Below, one piece after another: positions 1 through 7,246 of a DNA stretch of 18,486 nucleotides; the stretch's first letter is position 1, and every line of letters begins with the position of its first letter. The stretch lies in NCBI GenBank assembly GCA_002381225.1, contig DFSS01000007.1:1527-20012 (forward strand), in the 5' to 3' direction. Under the pieces are notes generated by a model. That model was not told where the DNA came from. It did not search any database and worked only from the letters and a program-made list of their open reading frames with translations. Position numbers and translations under genes: made by a program. Origin of the DNA: Flavobacteriales bacterium UBA3431 (lineage in GTDB: Bacteria > Bacteroidota > Bacteroidia > Flavobacteriales > Schleiferiaceae).

Positions 1-143
1 AAGCCCAGCTGACCAATACGGCGCAATCGCTGGAAGTAGGGATGCTCAATGAGGTCAAAAATTCGTTCTGTCGGAATCGCAATGAAACCGTAAATCGGAT
101 CGTTGAAGAGTTTGAACTTGTTCGTTTCGGTGCCGGCAGCCAT
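1..143 (-). CDS. HD-domain phosphohydrolase, N-terminal fragment (gene runs off the window)
   Basis: The minus strand reads ATG at 143-141 and stays open to position 1, giving 47 codons. The peptide contains FNDPIYGFIAIP, then ERIFDLIEHPYFQRLRRIGQLG. This is the conserved N-terminus of the Bacteroidota HD-superfamily phosphohydrolases related to dGTP triphosphohydrolase and SAMHD1. The 'HPYFQRLRRI.QLG' segment is diagnostic and precedes the metal-binding HD motifs, which lie outside the window. Family members are cytosolic metal-dependent phosphohydrolases, often presumed to act on nucleotides; the substrate of this one cannot be told. The gene is divergent from porX, with only 38 bp between the two start codons, so the promoters must be interleaved. 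Identity as an HD protein is fairly secure from the N-terminal motif alone; exact function is not. Confidence 0.85.
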   Translation of the reverse strand, partial: MAAGTETNKFKLFNDPIYGFIAIPTERIFDLIEHPYFQRLRRIGQLG

Positions 144-162
144 GTAGGTCGAATAGGTGCCG

Positions 163-170
163 TAAATTTA
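163..170. promoter_or_regulatory. Palindromic -7-like box in the HD protein/porX divergent promoter
   Basis: TAAATTTA at 163-170 is its own reverse complement and matches the Bacteroidota -7 consensus TAnnTTTG at all positions but the last, on both strands. It is 11 nt before the porX ATG and 19 nt before the HD-gene ATG. The intergenic space is only 38 bp, so one shared palindromic -7 element could serve both directions. No convincing -33 TTG was found at the right distance on either side. The call rests on one short motif in a constrained position. Confidence 0.35.
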
Positions 171-181
171 ACCCATATCAC

Positions 182-1741
182 ATGGATAAAGCACGCATAC
201 TTTGGGTCGACGATGAGGTAGATAGCCTCACCCCACATGTCATCTACTTGGAAGGCAAGGGATTTGTGGTACACGTCGCGACGAATGCCGCCGATGCCCT
301 GCGCCATATGGCGGCGCATCCGGTCGATTGCGTTTTGCTGGATGAGCACATGCCGGGCCGCTCAGGCCTCGATGCGCTGCCCGATTTTAAGGCTTTGCGC
401 CCCACTACGCCAGTCATTATGGTGACCAAGAGCGAAGAGGAGGGCGTTATGGAGCAGGCCATCGGGGAGGACATTGCCGATTATTTGCTCAAGCCCGTTC
501 AGCCGCGGCAAGTCTTGTCCTCCCTCACCCGTGTTTTGGGCGCCCGGCAACTGATTGCGGACCGAAATGTGAGTAAATACCAAGCCCAGTTCCGCACCTT
601 GACCCAAGAAATCAGTGAAGCGGATTCATGGGAGGCCTGGACGGCGATTTACCGCGCCTTAATTTCTTTTGATTCGGGACTATCCGGGGCCGAAGCGGAA
701 GGGATGCGCCCCATGCTAGACCACCAAAAAGAAGAAGCCAATCGCTTATTTACTCGCTGGTGGGCCGCGGTCTACCCTGAGTGGCTCTTTGACCCCGAAG
801 CACCTTGCCATTTTTCGCACCAAATGCTCCGAAAGCACGTGGCGCCAGTGGTAAAGTCCGGTCAAAAATCCGTCTTGCTTGTGTTTGACAACCTTCGGTT
901 GGACCAATGGCTCGAACTTCAGCCTTTCTTCATGGCGCAATTCCGTGTCGCCACGGATGCGCATTACGCAAGTATTCTCCCCACCGCCACACAATATGCA
1001 CGGAACGCCCTCTTAGCGGGCGCTTTGCCCGACGAAATCGCCCACCGCTACCCCAAGGACTGGGTGCCGGACACCTTGGACGCGGAGGGTAAGCGCAATG
1101 GCTTTGAAGCTCAGTTGCTCCAGGATTGGGCGAAGCGGGAAGGCATCGCCTCCGTGGAATACGCCAAACTCACGCACCTCGGATCCGAACAAAAGTGGGT
1201 ACGCCACTGGCCGCAGGTGAAGAACTCCGATTTGGTCGTGGTCGTGGTCAATTTTGTGGACATGATTTCGCACGCCAAAACAGAACAGAGTATCGTACGC
1301 GACATAGCAAGCGATGACCGCGGATTCCGTGCCTTGACCCATAGCTGGTGGAAAAATTCGCCTCTGCGCCCCTGGGTAGATGGGCTGGCCGCGGAGGGGT
1401 TTGACCTCTTTGTGACAACCGATCATGGGACAATCTCCGTCAAGAAGCCCATCCACATCAAAGGTTCTCGGGACCTCACCGCCAACATGCGCTACAAGGT
1501 GGGGCGGGGATTGGAGTACGGCCCCAAAGATGTGGCCCTCGTCCGGGAGCCCAAGGAATTGGGTCTTCCCTCGGTGGCGCTGGGGGATAAAATGGTTCTG
1601 GCAGGTGAAGCAGGCTACTTCATCTACCCCAATCAGTACCACCAGTTTGCCGGGCGCTTTGAGGGTTCCTACCAACATGGGGGCATCAGCTTGGAGGAAA
1701 TCATCATCCCCTTTGCACATCTGAAACCCCGGGGTGCCTAA
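182..1741 (+). CDS. porX: PorX, type IX secretion response regulator with PglZ phosphodiesterase domain
   Basis: This 519-residue protein is the response regulator of the PorX/PorY pair that controls type IX secretion genes in Bacteroidota; in Porphyromonas it acts with the sigma factor SigP. Residues 5-120 are a receiver domain: acidic D10 and D11, phosphoacceptor D54 in LLDEHMPG, T82 and K104 in YLLKP. A helical linker (about 125-225) leads to a PglZ domain of the alkaline phosphatase superfamily (about 228-515). Likely metal and active-site residues are visible: D236 in VFDNLR, the Thr-rich PTATQYARNA segment (268-276), D360 and H364 in NFVDMISH, D414 and H415 in TTDHGT, and H499 in YQHGG. 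There is no DNA-binding output domain, as expected for PorX. It is first in an operon with tsaE 21 nt downstream. Length and domain order match the family, and all key residues appear intact. The histidine kinase PorY is not in the window. Confidence 0.95.
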   Translation: MDKARILWVDDEVDSLTPHVIYLEGKGFVVHVATNAADALRHMAAHPVDCVLLDEHMPGRSGLDALPDFKALRPTTPVIMVTKSEEEGVMEQAIGEDIADYLLKPVQPRQVLSSLTRVLGARQLIADRNVSKYQAQFRTLTQEISEADSWEAWTAIYRALISFDSGLSGAEAEGMRPMLDHQKEEANRLFTRWWAAVYPEWLFDPEAPCHFSHQMLRKHVAPVVKSGQKSVLLVFDNLRLDQWLELQPFFMAQFRVATDAHYASILPTATQYARNALLAGALPDEIAHRYPKDWVPDTLDAEGKRNGFEAQLLQDWAKREGIASVEYAKLTHLGSEQKWVRHWPQVKNSDLVVVVVNFVDMISHAKTEQSIVRDIASDDRGFRALTHSWWKNSPLRPWVDGLAAEGFDLFVTTDHGTISVKKPIHIKGSRDLTANMRYKVGRGLEYGPKDVALVREPKELGLPSVALGDKMVLAGEAGYFIYPNQYHQFAGRFEGSYQHGGISLEEIIIPFAHLKPRGA

Positions 1742-1762
1742 ACCCCGCTACCTTTGAGGGCG

Positions 1763-2182
1763 ATGCAGACCACGGATTTTATTTGTCACCCCACCGATTG
1801 GTTGGATTGGGCCCGAGAGCACCAGGCCGCGTTGCTGGGACCGGTGGCCATTGTCGGGGACATGGGAGCGGGGAAAACGACCGCGGTGAAGCACTGGCTG
1901 CAGGCCTTGGGTTCGCCCGATGCAGGAAGCAGCCCCACGTTCACCCTCATTCAGCCCTACGACAGCCCCCTTGGGGTGATCTACCATGCGGATTTTTACC
2001 GGTTGGAGGACGTCGCCGAAGCCGAAACCTTGGGTCTGGACGAGATTTTTGATTCTGGGCAGCCCATGTGGATGGAATGGCCCCAGAAAATCACGAACTT
2101 ATTGCCCGAAGAAATGGCCGTCCTACGAATTGACGTTCAAGCAGATGGCTGTCGAAAAGTGACCCTCGAGACGAAATCCTAA
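1763..2182 (+). CDS. tsaE: TsaE, ATPase of tRNA t6A synthesis
   Basis: TsaE is the P-loop ATPase that works with TsaB and TsaD to install N6-threonylcarbamoyladenosine at A37 of ANN-decoding tRNAs in the cytosol. The 139-residue protein has Walker A GDMGAGKTT (32-40), the family SSPTFTL segment (56-62), HADFYRL (75-81) and an acidic motif with WPQK (107-110), where WPE is usual. The start is placed at ATG 1763, preceded by GAGGG. An in-frame TTG at 1754 would add three residues (MRA) and looks less likely. The gene sits 21 nt after porX and 9 nt before the alanine dehydrogenase-like gene, so it is probably co-transcribed with both. Length is normal for the family (about 135-160). Confidence 0.94.
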   Translation: MQTTDFICHPTDWLDWAREHQAALLGPVAIVGDMGAGKTTAVKHWLQALGSPDAGSSPTFTLIQPYDSPLGVIYHADFYRLEDVAEAETLGLDEIFDSGQPMWMEWPQKITNLLPEEMAVLRIDVQADGCRKVTLETKS

Positions 2183-2191
2183 TCCCTGCCC

Positions 2192-3370
2192 ATGGATCAA
2201 CCCGCCTACATCCCCCAAGAAGAACGCCTGATGGTGTCGTCCAAGCGCCAAGCCTTGCGCATTGGTTTGCCTTTGGAGTCTACCTGGGCTGAAAACCGTG
2301 TGGCGTTAACCCCCGAAGGCGTCCATTTATTGGTTCAGCAGGGACATGAGATCCTCGTGGAACGCGGGGCGGGTCTCGCCGCCCGCTACACCGATCACGC
2401 CTATGCGGAAGCGGGGGGGCAAATCACGGAAGACCGGGCCCAGGTCTTTCAATGCCCCATCCTGGTCAAGGTTGAACCTCCCAGCCCCAAAGAGTGGCCT
2501 CTCATGGCGCCCAACCAACTGGTCTTATCGGTCTTGCAACCTAACACAGTCGATGCGGCGTACATCCAAGCCCTTCAATCGAAAAAAATCACGGCCCTCA
2601 GCTATGGCCGAATTCTTGACGAGGACGGCCGAGCCCCCTTTGTGCGAAGCATGGCCGAAATCGGCGGATCCCAAGCCATGACTGTCGCCATGGAGTATTT
2701 GAGCACCTGGGCGGATGGGAAGGGCTATGCCATGGGCGCCGTCACCGGAGTCCCGCCCACGGAAGTGGTGATTCTCGGTGCGGGGACGGTCGGCACCGTC
2801 GCTGCACGCCTAGCCATGGCCATGGGGGCAACGGTAAAGGTTTTTGATTCCTCCCTGACACGGATCCAGCGGTTGCGCGAAGTGGTTGGACACGATGTTT
2901 ATACCTGTACCCTTCAGCCCCAAATCTTAACCAAGGCCCTCGAACGCTGTGACGTGGTCATTGGGGCCTTGCGTCCAGTCAATGGCCGGACTCCCGTGGT
3001 CGTTTCGGAGGCCATGGTGTCCCAGATGAAACCGCGAACCGTTCTGGTCGACGTGAGCATTGACCACGGTGGTTGCTTTGAAACCAGCGAAGTGACCACC
3101 TGGGATGCCCCCGTCTACACCAAACATGGGGTGACGCACTTCTGTGTCCCAAATTTGGCCTCCCGCGTGGCTCGAACGGCCTCTTTCGCCCTGAATAATT
3201 TAACTAGTCCATTCTTGCAAACGCTCTCGGACGACGGAGGCATGGAAGAAGCGCTGCGACGCCGGCCGCATTGGCGCGCTGGGGTGTACATGCACCGCGG
3301 CATTCTCACGCATCGGGAGCTGGCCGAACCCTTTGACTTGCCCTTCACCGACCTGGATCTCCTCTTATGA
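2192..3370 (+). CDS. Alanine dehydrogenase-like protein (AlaDH/PNT family), atypical active site
   Basis: The 392-residue protein belongs to the alanine dehydrogenase/pyridine nucleotide transhydrogenase family. Classical members interconvert alanine and pyruvate plus ammonia with NAD(H). The N-terminal substrate domain has ENRVALTPEGV (34-44; R36 matches the substrate-binding Arg). SMAEIGGSQAM (153-163) and the NAD-binding Rossmann motif VILGAGTVGTVAA (193-205) follow, with D219 at the end of beta-2 as an NAD-specificity acidic residue. VDVSIDHGG (286-294) carries the family catalytic-site Asp (D291). The canonical substrate-site Lys and catalytic His, 21 residues apart in AlaDH (K74 and H95 in the usual numbering), align without gaps to E95 and Q116 here. 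Annotation as alanine dehydrogenase is therefore by family, not by intact chemistry. The gene starts 9 nt after tsaE and its stop overlaps the next gene by 4 nt. Confidence 0.88.
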   Translation: MDQPAYIPQEERLMVSSKRQALRIGLPLESTWAENRVALTPEGVHLLVQQGHEILVERGAGLAARYTDHAYAEAGGQITEDRAQVFQCPILVKVEPPSPKEWPLMAPNQLVLSVLQPNTVDAAYIQALQSKKITALSYGRILDEDGRAPFVRSMAEIGGSQAMTVAMEYLSTWADGKGYAMGAVTGVPPTEVVILGAGTVGTVAARLAMAMGATVKVFDSSLTRIQRLREVVGHDVYTCTLQPQILTKALERCDVVIGALRPVNGRTPVVVSEAMVSQMKPRTVLVDVSIDHGGCFETSEVTTWDAPVYTKHGVTHFCVPNLASRVARTASFALNNLTSPFLQTLSDDGGMEEALRRRPHWRAGVYMHRGILTHRELAEPFDLPFTDLDLLL

Positions 3371-3762
3371 ACTTTTGGCAGCGCTTCAGCTGGTATGCCG
3401 TAGGCCTTGGCCTGGGCACCCTGCTGGTTATTTTTCTCTTTTCGGGCCGTGATTTTCAATGCACATACCTGCCCAACAACCGCGTGCTGGTGGACCTACA
3501 TGACCAGCCTGTGCGCTCCGTGGCCCCAGAGGCCCAAGACCGGTGGCAGCAGGCATGCGCCGGGGACTCTGCCTTCTTGGAGGCTTTCTTGATGCGCGGA
3601 GAAATTGACTTTTCGGAGGCCCAGGTGACCACCCGGGAGGAGGGCCTGAAGCATTCAAGCTATCCCATCACCTTGGAATGGCAGGATCAATCCTACCAGG
3701 GTTGGTGGGAACGGCGTACGGACAGTGCGGTGTTGATGCGGCTGGAGCGCCTCGCCCCTTAA
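3367..3762 (+). CDS. Small membrane-anchored protein, DUF4258-like
   Basis: This 131-residue protein starts within the stop of the preceding gene (ATGA overlap), so translation is probably coupled. Residues 8-27 form one hydrophobic segment (WYAVGLGLGTLLVIFLFSGR), likely a membrane anchor or uncleaved signal. Next come C32 with the YLPNNRVLVDL motif and a soluble domain containing RGEIDFSEAQV and a predicted beta-rich C-terminus (YPITLEWQDQSYQGWWERR). From memory, the layout FSG(K/R)..xCxYxPNxRVL followed by a 'GDVDFSxS' motif matches a small Bacteroidota family annotated as DUF4258 and often found beside this type of alanine dehydrogenase. Function is unknown. The coupling suggests it works with, or is regulated with, the upstream enzyme. 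It is last in the porX operon; the next gene is convergent. Confidence 0.75.
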   Translation: MNFWQRFSWYAVGLGLGTLLVIFLFSGRDFQCTYLPNNRVLVDLHDQPVRSVAPEAQDRWQQACAGDSAFLEAFLMRGEIDFSEAQVTTREEGLKHSSYPITLEWQDQSYQGWWERRTDSAVLMRLERLAP

Positions 3763-3837
3763 GGCTTGACATCATATGGGCCCCTTGGGCTAGAGGATTC
3801 GCTCGGCAGGACGGAAGTCCTCCCGCAAACCCGTTGA
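3763..3837. other. Convergent intergenic gap with a weak hairpin
   Basis: These 75 bp separate the 3' ends of the porX operon and proline dehydrogenase. A perfect 5-bp stem closed by a GNRA-type tetraloop (AGGAC-GGAA-GTCCT) lies at 3808-3821. No T-tract follows on either strand, so it is at best a weak or bidirectional terminator. No gene is seen. Confidence 0.3.
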
Positions 3838-5037
3838 TTATTTCCCCCGCTTTGCGCTCGAGCGGCGCGCTTGTTCGGTTTGAATCAAGCCGAGTTCCCG
3901 GCCCGTTTGGCCTTTGACAGACGTGTTTTCCTCGGCTCGACGGAATAAATACGGCATGACGGCCTCGATGGGCCCAAAAGGCAAGTATTTCGCCACGCGA
4001 AACCCATGATGCGCCATAACAAAGCTGATGTGGTCGGACATGCCGTAGAGCTGGGCAAACCATACGGGGGCTGATTCCGGCGTCCAGCCTTGGGCCGTCA
4101 ATAATTCGGCGGCCATTGACGCGCTGTCTTCATTGTGGGAGCCAATCATGCAGGCCAATTTCTGCCCATCTTCCGGGCGGCCAAGGACCGAAATCATCCG
4201 TGCCACGCAGGCATTGAATTCGGCATCGGTCGCCTCCTTGGTGGGCTGGATGGGGGAAGGGAGGTTTTTCTGCTGGGCACGGGCGCGCTCTTTTTCCATG
4301 TATGCCCCGCGGACAAACTTAATGCCCAAGCCATAGCCCTCTTTTTGCGCATTTTCCAGCGCGGCATCTAACGCGGCTAAACGCCCGGTCCGGTAGCACT
4401 GGATCGTGTTGAAAACAATAACTTTTTCGCGGTTGTAGCGGGACATGGCGGTGTAGGCCAAGTGATCAATCGCATCTTGAATCCACGTCTCTTCCGCGTC
4501 CAACATGACGGGAACTCCCACCTGATGGGCATAGTGGCAGATGCGATCCACTCGGGCTTGAGCGCGCTCCCAGGCCTCGTTTTCCGAGGCAGAAAGGACC
4601 TCCCCGCGGCTCACTTTTTCAAGCATGCCGGTATCTGCCAGTCCCGTGACTTTGAAAACCCCCAAAGGGATGCCCGGCTCGTTGGCGGCCAGCGCGAGGG
4701 TCTGCAAAGTCATGTCCGTGGAGTGATCATAGGCTTTCTGGTCTGTTTGGCCTTCGACGGAGTAGTCCAGTATGCTGCCCACTCCCAAAGTCCAATTGCG
4801 TTGGGCGACCGGTTTACAATCCGCCACGGTTTCGCCCCCACAGAATTGCTTGAATACGGTGGCCCGGATGATTCCTTTGATGGGGAGGCGCCAGGAGAGT
4901 GCCCAGAGCGTGATGCTTTGGCCTATTCGGACCAAAGCTGGCGAAGCTAAAGTCTTGAAAAGCAAATAGCTGCGACGCAATGAGGCGTCATCGTGGGACT
5001 GAAAGGCAACGGCCGTATCGCGAAAATTCAAGGGCAT
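3838..5037 (-). CDS. Proline dehydrogenase (FAD), monofunctional
   Basis: The enzyme oxidises proline to 1-pyrroline-5-carboxylate with FAD and passes electrons to quinone at the membrane, the first step of proline use as carbon and nitrogen source. This 399-residue protein is the single-domain Bacteroidota type, not the PutA fusion. Barrel landmarks are VFKVTGL (127-133), VMLDAEETW (177-185), KFVRGAYMEKER (240-251), MIGSHNE (297-303), and the substrate-closing segment KYLPFGPIEAVMPYLFRRAEEN (350-371). In the last, R366 and R367 correspond to the paired arginines that hold the proline carboxylate. The C-terminus (about 380-399) is short, basic and variable. The ATG at 5037 follows a perfect -7 box with 22 nt between. 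It is divergent from aroB, a neighbour pairing I recall as common in Flavobacteriia. No P5C dehydrogenase is nearby. Confidence 0.95.
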   Translation of the reverse strand: MPLNFRDTAVAFQSHDDASLRRSYLLFKTLASPALVRIGQSITLWALSWRLPIKGIIRATVFKQFCGGETVADCKPVAQRNWTLGVGSILDYSVEGQTDQKAYDHSTDMTLQTLALAANEPGIPLGVFKVTGLADTGMLEKVSRGEVLSASENEAWERAQARVDRICHYAHQVGVPVMLDAEETWIQDAIDHLAYTAMSRYNREKVIVFNTIQCYRTGRLAALDAALENAQKEGYGLGIKFVRGAYMEKERARAQQKNLPSPIQPTKEATDAEFNACVARMISVLGRPEDGQKLACMIGSHNEDSASMAAELLTAQGWTPESAPVWFAQLYGMSDHISFVMAHHGFRVAKYLPFGPIEAVMPYLFRRAEENTSVKGQTGRELGLIQTEQARRSSAKRGK

Positions 5038-5059
5038 CTGAACCGATGTAAATGGACCT

Positions 5060-5067
5060 CAAAGATA
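5060..5067 (-). promoter_or_regulatory. Bacteroidota -7 box of the proline dehydrogenase gene
   Basis: On the minus strand, positions 5067-5060 read TATCTTTG, a perfect match to the Bacteroidota -7 consensus TAnnTTTG. It lies 22 nt before the ATG of proline dehydrogenase, which predicts a short leader of roughly 15-18 nt. No TTG was found at the usual -33 distance; the nearest is at 5098-5096, too far upstream. The box is in the 54-bp gap between the two divergent starts, so proline dehydrogenase and aroB promoters must overlap. Confidence 0.55.
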
Positions 5068-5091
5068 GTCCAGGAGGCCTGTGACGAGGCC

Positions 5092-6171
5092 ATGCCAAGT
5101 AATTTTCCGACCTTTGAGGGAATGCGCCACTGGGATACTCCATTCGGGCCCGTCATTGCCGGGGATCACGCCCTCCAAGCCCTTGACGCCTGGTTACAAA
5201 CCCACCGTGCGTCCTACAGCCAAGTCCACATTTTAACCGACGGACAGGTCCATGAGGCCTGCCTCCCATTTGTACTTGGTAGCCTCGAATATTTGGGGGA
5301 ATCCTCCGTGCTCGAAGTGGAAGTCGGAGAAGAGAGTAAGTCCCTTGAAGTCATGCACCAATTGTGGTTGGCCCTGCTTGAAGCGGGGGCGGACCGACAA
5401 AGCTTGCTGATCTCCGTGGGCGGGGGAGTCGTGACGGACCTTGGGGGCTTTTTAGCCTCCACCTACATGCGCGGCATGCACCACGTTGCGGTCCCCACAT
5501 CGCTCCTCGCTATGGTGGATGCGGGCATAGGCGGAAAAACGGGGATTAACCTCGAAGGGTTCAAAAATCTCCTCGGAACGTTTGCCCCTTCGCAAGGGGT
5601 CTATGTGGATCCTGTGTTGCTCGATACCCTCCCCGAACTGCATTGGCGCGCCGGATGGGCTGAATGCATCAAACATGCCTACCTCCAAGGAGGGACGCTG
5701 TGGGATGAGGTTCACCAAGTGGCTGATTTGAGCGAACTAGGCCCATTGGTTCCTGCTTTCATGGAGGCGAAGATCCTCCGCGTCCAAGCGGACCCTTACG
5801 AGCATGGTTTGGAGCGCAAGGCCCTGAATTTGGGCCACAGCATTGCCCACGCTGCGGAGGCCTCCCTCGGTTCAGACTTGCTGCATGGCGACGCCGTAGC
5901 GCTTGGCATGTGGGTGGAATTTCACATCGCCCATTCGCTAGGCCTCTGTAACGCTTCAGACCAAATGGCCATGCATTCTTTGTTGGACACCTGGTGGCCC
6001 GAAAGGCGCTCCCTCCCGGCCGATCTCATTGGTAGACTGCGTGCCGATAAAAAGAATCATGCTGGAGCGGTCCGCATGGCCCTGCCTGGCAACCCTGGAG
6101 CCCCGGTCACGTTGATCGAGGTCTCAGATACTCATATTCAATCCGCCCTTTCTTCCTATGCGTCTCATTGA
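5092..6171 (+). CDS. aroB: 3-dehydroquinate synthase
   Basis: AroB converts DAHP to 3-dehydroquinate, the second step of the shikimate pathway, using NAD+ and a divalent metal in the cytosol. With the start at ATG 5092 the protein has 359 residues, the normal family length. It begins MPSNFPTF and reads SVGGGVVTDLGGF (the glycine-rich NAD region), then VPTSLLAMVDAGIGGKTGIN, both hallmark stretches. Metal ligands are visible as E in GWAECIKHA, H in LNLGHSIAH and H in LHGDAVALG. An in-frame GTG at 4993 would add 33 residues but would overlap the start and promoter of the divergent proline dehydrogenase, so it is rejected. The 3' end overlaps aroA by 14 bp, giving an aroB-aroA pair. Confidence 0.96.
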   Translation: MPSNFPTFEGMRHWDTPFGPVIAGDHALQALDAWLQTHRASYSQVHILTDGQVHEACLPFVLGSLEYLGESSVLEVEVGEESKSLEVMHQLWLALLEAGADRQSLLISVGGGVVTDLGGFLASTYMRGMHHVAVPTSLLAMVDAGIGGKTGINLEGFKNLLGTFAPSQGVYVDPVLLDTLPELHWRAGWAECIKHAYLQGGTLWDEVHQVADLSELGPLVPAFMEAKILRVQADPYEHGLERKALNLGHSIAHAAEASLGSDLLHGDAVALGMWVEFHIAHSLGLCNASDQMAMHSLLDTWWPERRSLPADLIGRLRADKKNHAGAVRMALPGNPGAPVTLIEVSDTHIQSALSSYASH

Positions 6172-7246
6172 TCTTCCTCCTTCCAAAAGCCTGGCAAATA
6201 GAACCCTTGTAGCCCTCGCGGTGGCAGGGAAACCTTTGCCTGAGCCGGAGGATTCCTGGTCAGACGACATGCGCGCGATGCACCGCGTGTTGCGCGGCCA
6301 TGGGGATGCGGGTGCAGCGGGGACAGCCTTTCGATTTGGCATGGCGTATTGGGCGGCCCAAGCAGGCCAGAGCATCCACCTTACCGGAACCCCGCGCTTG
6401 CTCGAACGGCCCATCGATGGGCTCGTCAAGGCCTTGGCAGATTTGGGTGCAGACCTCGAACGAAAGTCCGATGGTTCATGGAAAATCAATGGAAAGGCCT
6501 TACGTGGCGGGGCATTGTCCATCGACGCCACGGTCAGCTCTCAATTTGTTTCGGCCCTCCACCTAGTGGAGCCTTGTATGGCGGCGCCCTTAGAGCTCAC
6601 CCTCGAAGGCGAGCCCGTCAGTGCGCCCTACATCGAGATGACAAAGCGGGTGAAACAGGATATGGAATGGCCGGTCGAGGCAGACTGGAGCGCGGGCATT
6701 GTCTGGGCCTTGCGGGCTTCGTGCCTCGGGGAATCCATTTGCCTTCAGGGCCTAGGTCGACGCAGCATTCAAGGAGATGCGCTGTGGTCCCGCTGGGGAC
6801 TTCCCTTGGGTTTCAGTGCGTCGTACGAAGCGCAAGGGTTGGTGATTCGGGGACTGCCCAGCCGACCCAAAGACCCCTTGGTCTTGGATTTGAAAGATTG
6901 TCCCGATTTGGCACAGCCCATAGCCGCAGCGGCGGTATTAATGCGCAGACCAGTCAAAATCACGGGCTTGCAAACACTCAATGGCAAGGAGATTCCGCGA
7001 TTGGACGCTTTGGTGGGAGCCCTGAAGAGCTTGGGAATCCCTTCTGAAGCTCCCGAAGCGCGCGCCCTGTCCTTTGACTCAAGTGCGTGGAATCCGAGCG
7101 AACATATACTCGAAGTCGATCCGCAGGATGACCACCGAATGGCCTTTTTTTGGGCCCTCATCGGGTTGGAACAACCCTTGGAGTGGACCGGCGAAGCCAC
7201 GGTTTCCAAGAGCTATCCTCATTTTTGGGCGGACTGGAACGCGTAG
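6158..7246 (+). CDS. aroA: 3-phosphoshikimate 1-carboxyvinyltransferase (EPSP synthase), short form
   Basis: AroA transfers the enolpyruvyl group of PEP to shikimate 3-phosphate, the sixth step of the shikimate pathway. The 362-residue protein is shorter than the roughly 400-430 of typical EPSP synthases. The usual landmarks are nevertheless present in order: PSKSLANR (K10, S11, R15), GAAGTAFR (52-59, the NAGTAMR loop with Asn replaced by Ala), ERP (83-85), SSQF (127-130), SAPYIEMT (155-162), ADWSAG (175-180), DCPDLAQPIA (247-256), GKEIPRL (276-282; E278, R281), DDHRMA (324-329; R327) and VSKSYP (349-354; K351). The catalytic set therefore looks complete. The gene starts inside the end of aroB (14-bp overlap) and its stop overlaps the convergent gene by 28 bp. 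Some peripheral loops must be trimmed. Confidence 0.93.
   Translation: MRLIDLPPSKSLANRTLVALAVAGKPLPEPEDSWSDDMRAMHRVLRGHGDAGAAGTAFRFGMAYWAAQAGQSIHLTGTPRLLERPIDGLVKALADLGADLERKSDGSWKINGKALRGGALSIDATVSSQFVSALHLVEPCMAAPLELTLEGEPVSAPYIEMTKRVKQDMEWPVEADWSAGIVWALRASCLGESICLQGLGRRSIQGDALWSRWGLPLGFSASYEAQGLVIRGLPSRPKDPLVLDLKDCPDLAQPIAAAAVLMRRPVKITGLQTLNGKEIPRLDALVGALKSLGIPSEAPEARALSFDSSAWNPSEHILEVDPQDDHRMAFFWALIGLEQPLEWTGEATVSKSYPHFWADWNA

Noticed and set aside
1013..1720. 235-residue antisense ORF under porX.
   Set aside because: It is the shadow of a GC-rich coding frame; the plus-strand PorX has intact domain motifs throughout.
4462..4950. 162-residue antisense ORF within proline dehydrogenase.
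   Set aside because: Proline dehydrogenase motifs are continuous on the other strand; no independent support for a gene.
4993..5091. GTG start for aroB at 4993.
   Set aside because: It would overlap the first codons and the -7 box of divergent proline dehydrogenase; the ATG at 5092 gives normal AroB length.
6349..7047. 232-residue ORF in another frame inside aroA.
   Set aside because: The aroA frame carries all EPSP synthase motifs over the same bases; the alternative is Arg/Pro/Gly-rich shadow sequence.
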